Below, in pieces: positions 53,296-62,979 of a stretch of DNA of 64,000 bases. The stretch is taken from positions 23,092 to 87,091 of the forward strand of contig SCUD01000058.1 of assembly GCA_004297335.1 (NCBI GenBank). The letters run 5' to 3'. The stretch comes from Gammaproteobacteria bacterium. Its GTDB lineage: Bacteria; Pseudomonadota; Gammaproteobacteria; Steroidobacterales; Steroidobacteraceae. How positions within the stretch are numbered: the stretch's first letter is position 1; each line of letters starts with the position of its first letter. The notes beneath the pieces were generated by a model. It was not told where the DNA came from. It searched no databases and saw nothing but the letters and a program-made list of their open reading frames with translations. The translations under genes and the position numbers were made by a program.

Positions 53296-54620
53296 CAGCT
53301 TGCACTCCTGCTTTCGTCCACCGCAGCGGCCGGCTCCACCCGACCCAGCCGCGCCAGCCATAAACCAGCGATTCGTCCCAGCAGCGAGCCGCTGCCGGCT
53401 GCCGCCGCCGCCTCAAAGGCCGCACGCGCCTCGTCGGTGCGACCCAGCTCGAGCAGCGCCGCACCCAGCAGCAGCTGGGCGTCATCCACGCGCGCGACAC
53501 CGCCGCGAGTGAGGCCACTGCGTACCAGCTCCACGGTCCTGGCGTAGTCGCCCTTGCTGAAGTACCCCAGGCCCACCTTGACCTCGACCTCACCCTTGGC
53601 ACTCTTCGCCGCCGCGGCGGCGTCGGCAGCCAGGTTCCGGCTGTCCGCAGCCAGCGCGGCCCGGGCCTCCTGCAGCGCGGCCTGGTTGCTGCCGGCATCC
53701 GGGACGATCTCCTCGCGCATGCCCCGCTCGAGCGCCCGGACGGCCTCGCCGGGGCTGCCCATCACCAGGGCCACGTCCGCGTAGGCGAGATAACTGCCGA
53801 CGGTCCCGAGGCCACCCAGCGGATCACTGACGGCCACACGAAAGGCATTGAGCATCACGACCTTGTCGTCGCCGCTCCGGGCCCGATACAGGGCGACCAC
53901 GCGGCTGTAATAGTCCCGGCTGGGATACTCCGCCACCAGCGCCTCGAGGTTCGCCAGGCGATCGTCATCGCGCTTCAGCTCCACCAGGCAGCGGTCACGC
54001 AACTGGAACCAGAGCTCGTCCGGGCGCTTTCCAGCCCGCCGGGTATTGTCGATGACCCGCACCAGCCAGCGGTCAGCGTCCTCGCAGCGATTGTTCTGCA
54101 GATACAGACGAGCGAGCGTCTCGATCTCCTTGGCCTCGGCGTCCGGAGTGGCATCGATGAAGGCCTGGTAGTGTTCGAGGGCCTTCACGTTGTCTTTCTT
54201 TGAGTTGTACCAGGCGGCGAGCTGCTGGTGCAGCGCACCCACCTGCTCCGGCGCAGCAAAGCCATCCGCCAGGAAGCGCTCGAACCCGGCCATCAGCCCC
54301 TCGGTGTCCCCCGTGGCCTGCAGCGCCTGCAGTTTCCAGCCGGACAGCACCTTGCGATCATCCAGGTTCAGGGTCGGGATCGCCTCGATCTCCGGCAATG
54401 CCGCGAGGACCTCGGGCCACTTCTTGTCGTTGACCAGCTTCTGGACCGGGACCGCCTTCTTGACGAATTCCTTGCTGAACTGCTGCTGCGGCTCCGTCGG
54501 CGCTTCCTTGGCGGCACGCTCCCGCGCCGCCATCGCCGGGAGCGGTCCAGCCATCGCGAGGACCAGCAACCCGGTCAGTGCAGCCCTGGTCCAATCAGCC
54601 ATCGATGCCCTGTGTTTCAT
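53295..54620 (-). CDS. Periplasmic TPR-repeat protein, upstream copy
   Basis: Signal peptide TRAALTGLLVLAMAGPLPAMAAR; TPR-like repeats; directly downstream of exbD. Confidence 0.78.
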   Translation of the reverse strand: MKHRASMADWTRAALTGLLVLAMAGPLPAMAARERAAKEAPTEPQQQFSKEFVKKAVPVQKLVNDKKWPEVLAALPEIEAIPTLNLDDRKVLSGWKLQALQATGDTEGLMAGFERFLADGFAAPEQVGALHQQLAAWYNSKKDNVKALEHYQAFIDATPDAEAKEIETLARLYLQNNRCEDADRWLVRVIDNTRRAGKRPDELWFQLRDRCLVELKRDDDRLANLEALVAEYPSRDYYSRVVALYRARSGDDKVVMLNAFRVAVSDPLGGLGTVGSYLAYADVALVMGSPGEAVRALERGMREEIVPDAGSNQAALQEARAALAADSRNLAADAAAAAKSAKGEVEVKVGLGYFSKGDYARTVELVRSGLTRGGVARVDDAQLLLGAALLELGRTDEARAAFEAAAAAGSGSLLGRIAGLWLARLGRVEPAAAVDESRSAS

Positions 54621-54787
54621 GAATCCCTCTCCAGTCACTTCATGGACTGCGGCGCTGCCACCGGGTTCCAGGCCAGCAAAAACAATTCCTTATTCAGCAA
54701 CTGTTCAGCTTCGGTTCCCTGCACAACAAAGGAGCGGGGCCCGCGTCGCGAGCCCCGCCCCGGTTCGTGCCCTGCAGGTTCCCCGCC

Positions 54788-55204
54788 TCACTTGCCGAGC
54801 GGCGGCTCCGCGATGAAGCCGACCTTGCGCATCCCGCCATGCTGCAGGTCGGCCAGCGTATCGGCGATGTACTCATAGCGCGCCCGCACGTCGGCCCGGA
54901 TGTGCACCTCCGGCTGCGGATCCTTGACTGCCTCCTGCAGCACCTGGCTGATCAGGTCCCGCCGGGCGATGTTGGTATCGTTCCAGTAGATCGAGCCGTC
55001 GAAGTCAATCGAGAGATTGATGTTCTCCGGAGTGGTCACCGTCGGCTCGTTGAACTGCTTCGGGAGGTCGATCTTCACGGCCTGGGTCATGACCGGGACC
55101 GTGATGATCATGATGATCAGCAGCACGAGCATGACGTCCACGAGTGGAATCACGTTCGGATCGACCATCGGATCCTCGCTGGCACCGGTAACCGAGACGG
55201 CCAT
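54788..55204 (-). CDS. ExbD/TolR family biopolymer transport protein
   Basis: DPNVIPLVDVMLVLLIIMIITVPVMTQAVKIDLPKQFNEP. Confidence 0.93.
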   Translation of the reverse strand: MAVSVTGASEDPMVDPNVIPLVDVMLVLLIIMIITVPVMTQAVKIDLPKQFNEPTVTTPENINLSIDFDGSIYWNDTNIARRDLISQVLQEAVKDPQPEVHIRADVRARYEYIADTLADLQHGGMRKVGFIAEPPLGK

Positions 55205-55207
55205 GGC

Positions 55208-55912
55208 TCACTTCCCCTGGACGCGGGAACCAGCAACGAGGGCCGACTCGACGTCGTGCGCGAAATAATTCGCGCGCTCCATGATCGACTTGTTGACCCG
55301 CAACAGGCCGTTGAAGCCCAGCACCGCCGGCACCGCGACCGCGAGACCGAGGGCCGTCATGATCAGGGCCTCACCGATCGGGCCGGCCACCTTGTCGAGC
55401 GAGGCCTGACCGGCGATCGAGATGCTGATCAGCGCGTGGTAGATGCCCCACACCGTGCCGAACAGCCCGACGAATGGCGCCGTGGAGCCCACCGAGGCCA
55501 GCACCACCATGCCCTGCTGCAGGCTCGACTGCAGCATGTCGGTGCGCCGGTTGATATGCGTCGTGACCCAGTCCGCGAGGTCGATGTTGCTCGACACGTC
55601 CCGCGAGGTGCTCTTGCGGTGATGCTCGGCGGCCTGCAACCCGTCCTGGACGATGTCGCGGAAGGGATTGACCTTGCCCTTGAGCTTGGCAATGCCGTCC
55701 TGCATCGAACTGGCCGACCAGAAGTTCTTCTCGGCCTCGGTCGCGACCTTCTTCAGTGCGCGCTGGTCCAGCCACTTCGTGATCATCACCATCCACGACC
55801 ACAGCGACATCGCGATCAGGATGACGAACACGCCCTTGCCCACATAGTCGCTCTGGGCCCAGAGCCCGCCGACGCCATATGGGTTCTCGGTCATACCGGT
55901 TTCAGCTGCCAT
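55208..55912 (-). CDS. MotA/TolQ/ExbB proton channel family protein
   Basis: LQQGMVVLASVGSTAPFVGLFGTVWGIYHALISISIAGQASLDKVAGPIGEALIMTALGLAVAVPAVLGFNGLLR. Confidence 0.94.
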   Translation of the reverse strand: MAAETGMTENPYGVGGLWAQSDYVGKGVFVILIAMSLWSWMVMITKWLDQRALKKVATEAEKNFWSASSMQDGIAKLKGKVNPFRDIVQDGLQAAEHHRKSTSRDVSSNIDLADWVTTHINRRTDMLQSSLQQGMVVLASVGSTAPFVGLFGTVWGIYHALISISIAGQASLDKVAGPIGEALIMTALGLAVAVPAVLGFNGLLRVNKSIMERANYFAHDVESALVAGSRVQGK

Positions 55913-55969
55913 TCTCGACTTCCTCTAACGGTTGTTTGTCTCGCGGTCCTGGTTCCCAACGCTGCCGGA

Positions 55970-56608
55970 TCACGACTCCAGCTTGAACACGATCGGCAAT
56001 ACGGCCTGCGCCTCGACCGGCTGGCCATCGCGCCGGCCAGGGTTGAAGGTAAGCCTGCGGATCACGCACTCCGCCGCGGCATCCAGACGCTCGAAGCCGC
56101 TGCTCTGCGTCACACTCATGGCCCCCGCCTTGCCGGCGGCGTCGATCGTGATCGAGACGACCACGCGGCCTTCCTCATTGAGGCGCCGCGACGCGGATGG
56201 GTAGCACGCATTGATGGCCGCGGCGATGCGGTCGCCACGGGCGCGCAGCGTGGGGGCCGTGATCTGTACCGGCTTCGGTGGCGGCGGCGCCTGCACCCGC
56301 GGCGGCGGCGCCTCGGCCACGCGAGCCGTGATCGCCGAGCTCGGCCCTTCGAACACCGGCAGGTCGAGCAACGGCGGCGGCACCACTGGCGGCGGCACGT
56401 CGACCGGCGGCGGTGGCGGCGGCTCCTTCAGGTCTTCCGGCGGCGGCGGCGGCGGCGGCAGGTCGATGATGCCCAGGTCGTCGGCCAGCTGCAGCCCTTG
56501 GCGGGCCAGCCCGCTGACCAGCGCATAGTAGAATCCGATGTGCAGGACGACGATGCCGACAAGCACGGCTGTCCTGCGCGATCCGCCCGCGGAATACATG
56601 TTCGCCAT
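55970..56608 (-). CDS. TonB family energy transducer
   Basis: One TM, Pro-rich LPPPPPPPEDLKEPPPPPPVDVPPPVVPPP, TonB C-terminal GRVVVSITIDAAGKAGAMSVTQSSGFERLDAAAECVIRRLTFNPGRRDGQPVEAQAVLPIVFKL. Confidence 0.92.
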   Translation of the reverse strand: MANMYSAGGSRRTAVLVGIVVLHIGFYYALVSGLARQGLQLADDLGIIDLPPPPPPPEDLKEPPPPPPVDVPPPVVPPPLLDLPVFEGPSSAITARVAEAPPPRVQAPPPPKPVQITAPTLRARGDRIAAAINACYPSASRRLNEEGRVVVSITIDAAGKAGAMSVTQSSGFERLDAAAECVIRRLTFNPGRRDGQPVEAQAVLPIVFKLES

Positions 56609-56825
56609 ACCAGACCTTGCCCAGCCCCCCGTCCGTTGAACCGGTTCCGTTCTCAGGTAACCGGGCCGCCCGTCCTTGAATCAGCTACTGGCCCTCGCGC
56701 GGCGCCGGCCACCTTAGCGGCAGATCCGCATCACTGCAAGCACCTTTGCATCATATCGGTGCTGCTCCCGTCCGTAAAGCAAACGCGCGCTCCGGCAGCC
56801 CGGCAGGCGGCTGCGCAACCTCAGG

Positions 56826-56855
56826 TTGACAGCCGCGTGGACCGTGTGCTGTCAT
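56826..56855 (+). promoter_or_regulatory. Predicted sigma70-type promoter of the ilvC-leu operon
   Basis: TTGACA (56826-56831), 18-bp spacer, TGTCAT (56850-56855). Confidence 0.6.
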
Positions 56856-56897
56856 CACCGCATCTTGCACCGCACCATATCCATGATGCACGAGCGA

Positions 56898-56996
56898 ATG
56901 ACTACTGCGAAGACGCCGCTTGCCCTCGCCACCGCCGTGCTCCCGGATCGCGGGCTGTTGCTGCTTGCGCAGCAAAGGTGCGGGGCGACGGGCTGA
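56898..56996 (+). CDS. leuL: Putative leucine-rich attenuator leader peptide
   Basis: MTTAKTPLALATAVLPDRGLLLLAQQRCGATG* with four consecutive Leu codons CTG TTG CTG CTT at 56955-56966; in-frame upstream ATGs at 56883 and 56886. Confidence 0.75.
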   Translation: MTTAKTPLALATAVLPDRGLLLLAQQRCGATG

Positions 56997-57020
56997 CACC
57001 CGGCGAAACTGGAGATCAGG

Positions 57021-57058
57021 AAACCCCGCACCGGAACCCGAACCGGGGCGGGGTTTTT
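57021..57058 (+). terminator. Rho-independent terminator/attenuator upstream of ilvC
   Basis: AAACCCCGC-A-CCGG-AACCCGAA-CCGG-GGCGGGGTTTTT. Confidence 0.85.
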
Positions 57059-57101
57059 CGTTGTTGGAGCTGTACGTAACCACGGGTAACAGGAGTCTGC
57101 G

Positions 57102-58091
57102 ATGCGCATCTATTCCCGCAAACATGTCCGGCCGACGGCCCTGAAGGGCGCCCGGATTGCGATCATCGGCTACGGCAGCCAGGGGCGCGCGCACGCGCTG
57201 AACCTGAAGGACAGCGGCTTCGACGTGATCGTCGGCGTCCGTCCGGGCCCAAGCCGCACCCGGGCACGCCGCGATGGGCTGCGCGCCGTGGATCCGGTTA
57301 CCGCGGTGTCCGGTGCCGACGTCGTCGCCATGCTGGCCCCCGACCTCGCCCAGCCCCAGATCTGGCGCGAGATCCGCAAGTCCCTCAAGCCAGGGGCTGC
57401 GCTGCTGTTTGCCCACGGCTTCAACATTCATTTCGGGCAGATCCGTCCGCGCCGCGACATTGACGTCGTGCTGATCGCGCCGAAGGGTCCCGGTGACCTC
57501 GTGCGGCGGCAGTACCAGCAGGGCCGCGGCGTGCCCTGTCTGCTCGCGGTCGCGCAGGATGCCAGCGGCAACGCCAGGCACCGGGCGCTGGCCTACGCCG
57601 ATGGCATCGGCGGCACGCGCGGTGGCGTGCTCGAGACGACCTTCGCCGAGGAGACCGAGACCGACCTGTTCGGCGAGCAGGCCGTGCTGTGTGGCGGTGC
57701 CACGGAACTCGTGGTCGCCGGTTTCGAGACCCTGGTCAAGGCCGGCTACCAGCCCGAGGTCGCCTATTACGAGTGCCTGCACGAGCTCAAGCTGATCGTG
57801 GACCTGCTGCACGAGGGCGGGATCGCCAAGATGCACCGTTTCATCTCCGACACCGCCAAGTACGGCGACCTGACCCGCGGTCCGCGCGTGATCAACCGCG
57901 CGACCCGGAAGGAAATGAAGGCCATCCTCGGCGAGATCCAGAGCGGTCGCTTCGCGCGCCAGTGGATCAGCGAGAACCGCCGTGGCGGAGCGCGCTACAA
58001 GCGGCTGCTGAAGCGCGACCTGGCGCAGCCGATCGAGAAGGTCGGCCGCCGGCTGCGCGCGCGCATGCCGTGGCTCGAGGACCAGGCCTGA
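57102..58091 (+). CDS. ilvC: Ketol-acid reductoisomerase
   Basis: [84 protein letters not shown]. Confidence 0.95.
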   Translation: MRIYSRKHVRPTALKGARIAIIGYGSQGRAHALNLKDSGFDVIVGVRPGPSRTRARRDGLRAVDPVTAVSGADVVAMLAPDLAQPQIWREIRKSLKPGAALLFAHGFNIHFGQIRPRRDIDVVLIAPKGPGDLVRRQYQQGRGVPCLLAVAQDASGNARHRALAYADGIGGTRGGVLETTFAEETETDLFGEQAVLCGGATELVVAGFETLVKAGYQPEVAYYECLHELKLIVDLLHEGGIAKMHRFISDTAKYGDLTRGPRVINRATRKEMKAILGEIQSGRFARQWISENRRGGARYKRLLKRDLAQPIEKVGRRLRARMPWLEDQA

Positions 58092-58110
58092 ACCCGGGAG
58101 GACCCAGCCG

Positions 58111-59670
58111 ATGACCGGCCACGACCCCGACCGCGTACTGATCTTCGACACGACGCTGCGCGACGGCGAGCAGTCGCCGGGCTGCAGCATGACCCGCGAC
58201 GAGAAGCTGCGGGTCGCCCGGGCGCTCGCCGAACTCGGAGTCGACGTAATCGAGGCGGGCTTCCCGGCCGCCTCGGCCGGAGACTGGGAGGCCGTCCACG
58301 AGGTTGCCCGCCAGGTGCGCGGACCGGTGATCTGCGCGCTGGCCCGCTGCAACACCGACGACATCGACAAGGCCTGGTCGGCGATCTCGGTCGCGGCCCG
58401 GCCGCGCCTGCACGTATTTCTCGCGACCAGCGCGATCCATCGCGAGCACAAGCTCAACATGGCGCGCGAGGAGATCATCCGGGTCGCGGTCGAAGGCGTA
58501 CGCCGGGCACGCAGTTACTGCGACGACGTGGAGTTCTCGCCGGAGGATGCCTCGCGCACCGAGCTCGAGTTCCTCGCCGAGGTCGTGCAGGCGGCAGTCG
58601 ACGCCGGCGCGACGACGATCAACGTTCCCGACACCGTCGGCTATACGACGCCGCAGGAATTCCACGAGACCTTCAGCTACCTGCGCGCGCAGGTGCGTGG
58701 CATCGAGAACATCACGCTGTCCGTGCACTGCCATGACGACCTCGGCATGGCGGTGGCCAACAGCCTGAGCGCCGTGCGCGCCGGCGCACGCCAGGTCGAG
58801 TGCACGATCAACGGCATTGGCGAGCGCGCCGGCAATTGCGCGCTCGAGGAAATCGTGATGGCGCTCGCGACCCGCGCGCAGGTGTTCGGCGTGCACACCG
58901 GCATCCATACCCAGCGCCTCTACCCGACCTGCCGCCTGGTCTCATCGCTGACCGGCATGGCGATTCCGCGCAACAAGGCCATCACCGGCGAGAACGCCTT
59001 CGCCCACGAGTCGGGCATCCACCAGCACGGCATGCTGCGCCACTCGGCGACCTACGAGATCATGCGGCCGCAGGATGTCGGCCTGACCCGCAGCCATCTG
59101 GTGCTCGGCAAGCACAGCGGCCGGCATGCGTTCCGCGAGCGCGTGCGCGAACTCGGCTTCGAACTGGAAGCGCAGGAACTGGATGAAGCCTTCACCCGCT
59201 TCAAGGCGCTGGCCGACCGCAAGAAGGAGCTGTTCGACGGCGACATCGAGGCGCTCGTGCTGCAGATCGAGACCGGCACCGGTGGGCCGTGGACACTCGT
59301 GAGCCTCACCACCGAGGCGGCGACCGGAGCGGACGCGCGCGCCGTCGTCCGGCTGCGGCACGCGGACGGCCGCGCGGTCGAGCAGGCCGCGACCGGCGAC
59401 GGTCCGGTGGACGCGGCACTGACCGCGATCGAGCGCGCGATCGGCCTGCCGGTCCGGCTCAGCAAGTTCGAGGTACGCAGCGTCTCCGAGGGCGAGGATG
59501 CCCAGGGCGAGGCGCTCCTCACGGTCGAGTGCGAGGGCCGCAGCTACCGCGGCAGCAGCGTCAGCACCAACATCGTCGAGGCCGGCGTGCTGGCCTTCCT
59601 CGAGGTGGTCAATCGGATCGAGCAGAGCCGCGCGGCGCGGCGGCCGCGGGTCGCCGCAGGAGCCGCATGA
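58111..59670 (+). CDS. leuA: 2-isopropylmalate synthase
   Basis: [76 protein letters not shown]. Confidence 0.97.
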   Translation: MTGHDPDRVLIFDTTLRDGEQSPGCSMTRDEKLRVARALAELGVDVIEAGFPAASAGDWEAVHEVARQVRGPVICALARCNTDDIDKAWSAISVAARPRLHVFLATSAIHREHKLNMAREEIIRVAVEGVRRARSYCDDVEFSPEDASRTELEFLAEVVQAAVDAGATTINVPDTVGYTTPQEFHETFSYLRAQVRGIENITLSVHCHDDLGMAVANSLSAVRAGARQVECTINGIGERAGNCALEEIVMALATRAQVFGVHTGIHTQRLYPTCRLVSSLTGMAIPRNKAITGENAFAHESGIHQHGMLRHSATYEIMRPQDVGLTRSHLVLGKHSGRHAFRERVRELGFELEAQELDEAFTRFKALADRKKELFDGDIEALVLQIETGTGGPWTLVSLTTEAATGADARAVVRLRHADGRAVEQAATGDGPVDAALTAIERAIGLPVRLSKFEVRSVSEGEDAQGEALLTVECEGRSYRGSSVSTNIVEAGVLAFLEVVNRIEQSRAARRPRVAAGAA

Positions 59671-61076
59671 GTCCGCGGACGATGTTCGACAAGATCTGGC
59701 AGGCCCATCAGGTCGTGCCGGAGACCGTCGACACGCCGGCCGTACTCTACGTGGACCTGCACCTGGTGCACGAGGTGACCTCGCCGCAGGCTTTCGCGCT
59801 GCTGGGAGCGCGCGGCCTGCGGGTCCGGCGCCCGGACCGCACGCTGGCCACGCTCGATCACTCGACCCCGACCGATGCGGATGAGCTGTTTGGCCGCGTG
59901 CCGATGCGCGACGCCGCGGCCGCCGGCCAGATCGCCGCGCTGCAGCGCAATGCCGCCGCCGCCGGCATCGAGCTGCTCGACATCGGCGATCGGCGCCGCG
60001 GCATCGTGCACGTGATCGGTCCGGAGCTCGGCGCAACCCAGCCCGGCAGCGTCATCGTCTGCGGCGACAGCCATACCAGCACCCACGGCGCCTGCGGGGC
60101 CCTGGCCTTCGGCATCGGCACCACCGAGGTCGGCCATGTGCTGGCGACGCAGTGCCTGCTGCAGCGCAAGCCACGCACGCTCGCCGTCAATGTCGCGGGC
60201 AAACTCGGCGCCGGTGTCACCGCCAAGGACCTGGTGCTGGCGATCATCGGCCGGCTCGGCGTCGCCGGCGGCACCGGCCAGGTCATTGAATACCGCGGCG
60301 CGGCCGTCCGGGCGCTGACGATGGACGAGCGCATGACCGTGTGCAACATGTCCATCGAGGCCGGCGCGCGCGCCGGCATGATCGCCCCGGATGCCACCAC
60401 ATTTGAGTACCTGCGCGGCCGGCCGCGGGCACCGGCCGGCGCGGACTGGGAACGCGCAGTCGCGGCCTGGAGCGAGCTGCCGACCGACGCCGGGGCCACT
60501 TTCGATCGCGAGATGAGCCTGGATGCCGCGGGCATCGAGCCGATGATCAGTTTCGGGACGAATCCCGCGATGGTCTGTCCGGTCGGCGGCAGCGTGCCCG
60601 GGCGTGACGATCCCAGCTACCGCAAGGCCCTGGTCTACATGGGCTTCGCCCCGGGCGAGCGGCTGGCCGGCAAGCCGGTCGACGTGGTCTTCATCGGCAG
60701 CTGTACCAATTCGCGGCTGTCCGACTTGCGCGCCGCGGCTGCCCTGCTGCGAGGGCGACGGGTCGCCGCCGGGATCCGGCTGCTGGTCGTGCCCGGTTCC
60801 GAAACGGTGCGGCGCGCCGCCGAGGCGGAAGGCCTGGCTGCGGTATTCACCGCCGCCGGCGGCGAATGGCGGGAACCGGGCTGTTCGATGTGCCTCGGCA
60901 TGAACGGCGACCTCGCCGCACCTGGCCAGTACGTGGTCAGTACCAGCAACCGCAACTTCGAGGGCCGCCAGGGCGCCGGCGTCCGCACGCTGCTCGCGAG
61001 CCCGGCGACCGCCGCGGCTGCAGCAATCGCCGGCTGCATCGCCGACCCGCGCGAATTTGCGACCCGGGAAGAGTGA
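59667..61076 (+). CDS. leuC: 3-isopropylmalate dehydratase large subunit
   Basis: [76 protein letters not shown]. Confidence 0.97.
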   Translation: MSPRTMFDKIWQAHQVVPETVDTPAVLYVDLHLVHEVTSPQAFALLGARGLRVRRPDRTLATLDHSTPTDADELFGRVPMRDAAAAGQIAALQRNAAAAGIELLDIGDRRRGIVHVIGPELGATQPGSVIVCGDSHTSTHGACGALAFGIGTTEVGHVLATQCLLQRKPRTLAVNVAGKLGAGVTAKDLVLAIIGRLGVAGGTGQVIEYRGAAVRALTMDERMTVCNMSIEAGARAGMIAPDATTFEYLRGRPRAPAGADWERAVAAWSELPTDAGATFDREMSLDAAGIEPMISFGTNPAMVCPVGGSVPGRDDPSYRKALVYMGFAPGERLAGKPVDVVFIGSCTNSRLSDLRAAAALLRGRRVAAGIRLLVVPGSETVRRAAEAEGLAAVFTAAGGEWREPGCSMCLGMNGDLAAPGQYVVSTSNRNFEGRQGAGVRTLLASPATAAAAAIAGCIADPREFATREE

Positions 61077-61082
61077 ATCACG

Positions 61083-61661
61083 ATGGAACCGTTCCGCCGC
61101 CTGCGCTCTCGCACCGTGGTCCTGCCAGCCACCGACATCGATACGGACCAGATCATCCCGGCGCGCTACCTGACGACCACCGGCCGCGAGGGCCTTGGCC
61201 GCCACCTGTTCGCCGGCTGGCGCTATGCCGGCGATGGCACGCCGCTGGCGGACTTCCCGCTGAATCGGCCGCAAGCGGCCGGCTGCGCGATCCTGGTCGC
61301 CGGCCGCAACTTCGGCTGTGGCTCGTCGCGCGAACACGCCGCCTGGGCGCTGTACGACTACGGCATCCGCGTCGTCATCAGCAGCGAGATCGCCGACATC
61401 TTCCGCAGCAATGCACTGAAGAACGGCCTGCTGCCGATTCTGGTCGATGAACCGCTGCATGCCTGGCTGCTGGCGCACCCCGGTGCCGACCTCGAAATCG
61501 ATCTCGAGGGCAACCGGCTGCTGCTGCCGGATGGCCAGGCGGTGACTTTCGCGATCGAGCCATTCGCACGCTATTGCCTGCTGCAGGGCGTCGATGAGCT
61601 CGGTCACCTGCTGGCGCAACTACCGAGGATCGAGGCGTTCGAGCGGGAGACCGCTCGGTGA
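61083..61661 (+). CDS. leuD: 3-isopropylmalate dehydratase small subunit
   Basis: [67 protein letters not shown]. Confidence 0.97.
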   Translation: MEPFRRLRSRTVVLPATDIDTDQIIPARYLTTTGREGLGRHLFAGWRYAGDGTPLADFPLNRPQAAGCAILVAGRNFGCGSSREHAAWALYDYGIRVVISSEIADIFRSNALKNGLLPILVDEPLHAWLLAHPGADLEIDLEGNRLLLPDGQAVTFAIEPFARYCLLQGVDELGHLLAQLPRIEAFERETAR

Positions 61662-62716
61662 AGGCACGGGTTGCCGTATTGCCGGGCGATGGCATCGGGC
61701 CCGAGGTCACCGGCGAGGCGCGGCGCTGTCTCGAAGCCGTCGCGCGGCGCTTCGGACACCAGTTCGTGCTCGAGGAAGCACCGGTCGGCGCAGCCGCAAT
61801 CGACGCCTGCGGCGAGCCGCTGCCGGCGGCGACGCTGGCGCTGGCCCGGGGTGCCGACGCCGTGCTGTTTGGTGCAATCGGTGACCCCCGCTTCAACGAT
61901 CCGTCCCTGCGGGTCCGGCCCGAGCAGGCGATCCTGGGCCTGCGCGCTGAACTCGGCCTCTATGCCAACCTGCGCCCGGCAGTGCCCCACCCGTCGCTGC
62001 GGCGGGCCTCGCCGCTGAAGGACGAACTGCTCGCGGGCGTCGACCTGCTGGTCGTGCGCGAACTGACCGGCGGCATCTACTTCGGCCGCCGCACCCGCGA
62101 CGCGGATTCCGCCACGGATGAGTGCCGCTACACGGTCGGCGAGATCGAGCGCATCGCGCGCGTGGCCGGACGGCTGGCCCGGGGCCGGCGGCGCCGGGTC
62201 ACCTCGGTCGACAAGGCCAATGTGCTGGAGACCTCGCGGTTGTGGCGCCAGGTCGTCACCGGGATATTCGCCGCGGAGTTCCCTGACTGCAACCTCGAGC
62301 ATCAGCTCGTGGACTCGGCAGCGATGCTGCTGCTCGCGCGGCCGGCCTACTACGATGTGCTGGTCACCGAGAACCTGTTCGGCGACATCCTGAGCGACGA
62401 GACCGCGGCGCTCGCCGGCTCGCTCGGGCTGCTGCCCTCCGCTTCGCTCGGCGACGGTCCGCGCGGACTGTACGAGCCGATCCACGGCTCCGCGCCGGAC
62501 ATCGCCAACCGCGGCATCGCCAACCCCTATGGAGCCATCGGCAGCGCGGCGCTGCTGCTGCGCCACTCGCTCGGCCTCGAGGCCGAGGCCAGCGCGCTCG
62601 AGAAGGCCATTCACCAGTCGATCGGCGGCGGCGTACTGACCGCCGACCTCAGCCCGCGCGGCACCCAGGCCGCGACCACCCGCGAAGCCGGCCAGGCAGT
62701 CCTCGACCGGCTCTGA
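61658..62716 (+). CDS. leuB: 3-isopropylmalate dehydrogenase
   Basis: [78 protein letters not shown]. Confidence 0.97.
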   Translation: MKARVAVLPGDGIGPEVTGEARRCLEAVARRFGHQFVLEEAPVGAAAIDACGEPLPAATLALARGADAVLFGAIGDPRFNDPSLRVRPEQAILGLRAELGLYANLRPAVPHPSLRRASPLKDELLAGVDLLVVRELTGGIYFGRRTRDADSATDECRYTVGEIERIARVAGRLARGRRRRVTSVDKANVLETSRLWRQVVTGIFAAEFPDCNLEHQLVDSAAMLLLARPAYYDVLVTENLFGDILSDETAALAGSLGLLPSASLGDGPRGLYEPIHGSAPDIANRGIANPYGAIGSAALLLRHSLGLEAEASALEKAIHQSIGGGVLTADLSPRGTQAATTREAGQAVLDRL

Positions 62717-62757
62717 CTACCGCTGTCGCATCCGGTCGGCTGCCGGGCGCCAGCGTG

Positions 62758-62846
62758 CGGCGGGCCGGGGCGGCGGGAACATCACTCGCTCGCGCCGCCG
62801 GAACATACGCGCTCGCTCGCGACGTTCCCGCCGCCCCGGCCCGCCG
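62758..62846. repeat. Long inverted repeat A (23-bp perfect arms, 43-nt loop)
   Basis: CGGCGGGCCGGGGCGGCGGGAAC (62758-62780) is the exact reverse complement of 62824-62846. Confidence 0.92.
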
Positions 62847-62881
62847 TCATTGCCGCGGCTCCGGCCGCAACCTCACACGGT

Positions 62882-62965
62882 GCGGGTGAGGCGGACGGGG
62901 ATCCGCGCGCGAGTGCGTAAGTTCGGGCGGCACGAGCGCGCGGGGTCCCCGTCCGCCTCGCCCGC
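62882..62965. repeat. Long inverted repeat B (20-bp arms with one G:T-type mismatch, plus inner extension)
   Basis: GCGGGTGAGGCGGACGGGGA (62882-62901) versus TCCCCGTCCGCCTCGCCCGC (62946-62965). Confidence 0.9.
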
Positions 62966-62979
62966 GCCGCGGTGGCGCT

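Noticed and set aside
56390-56465. GGC-rich tandem tract resembling a microsatellite
   Set aside because: Encodes the Pro-rich linker of TonB on the minus strand; expected for this family
54767-57079. 770-aa plus-strand ORF across exbD/exbB/tonB and the leu leader
   Set aside because: Antisense to three confident genes and crosses the attenuator; not credible as coding
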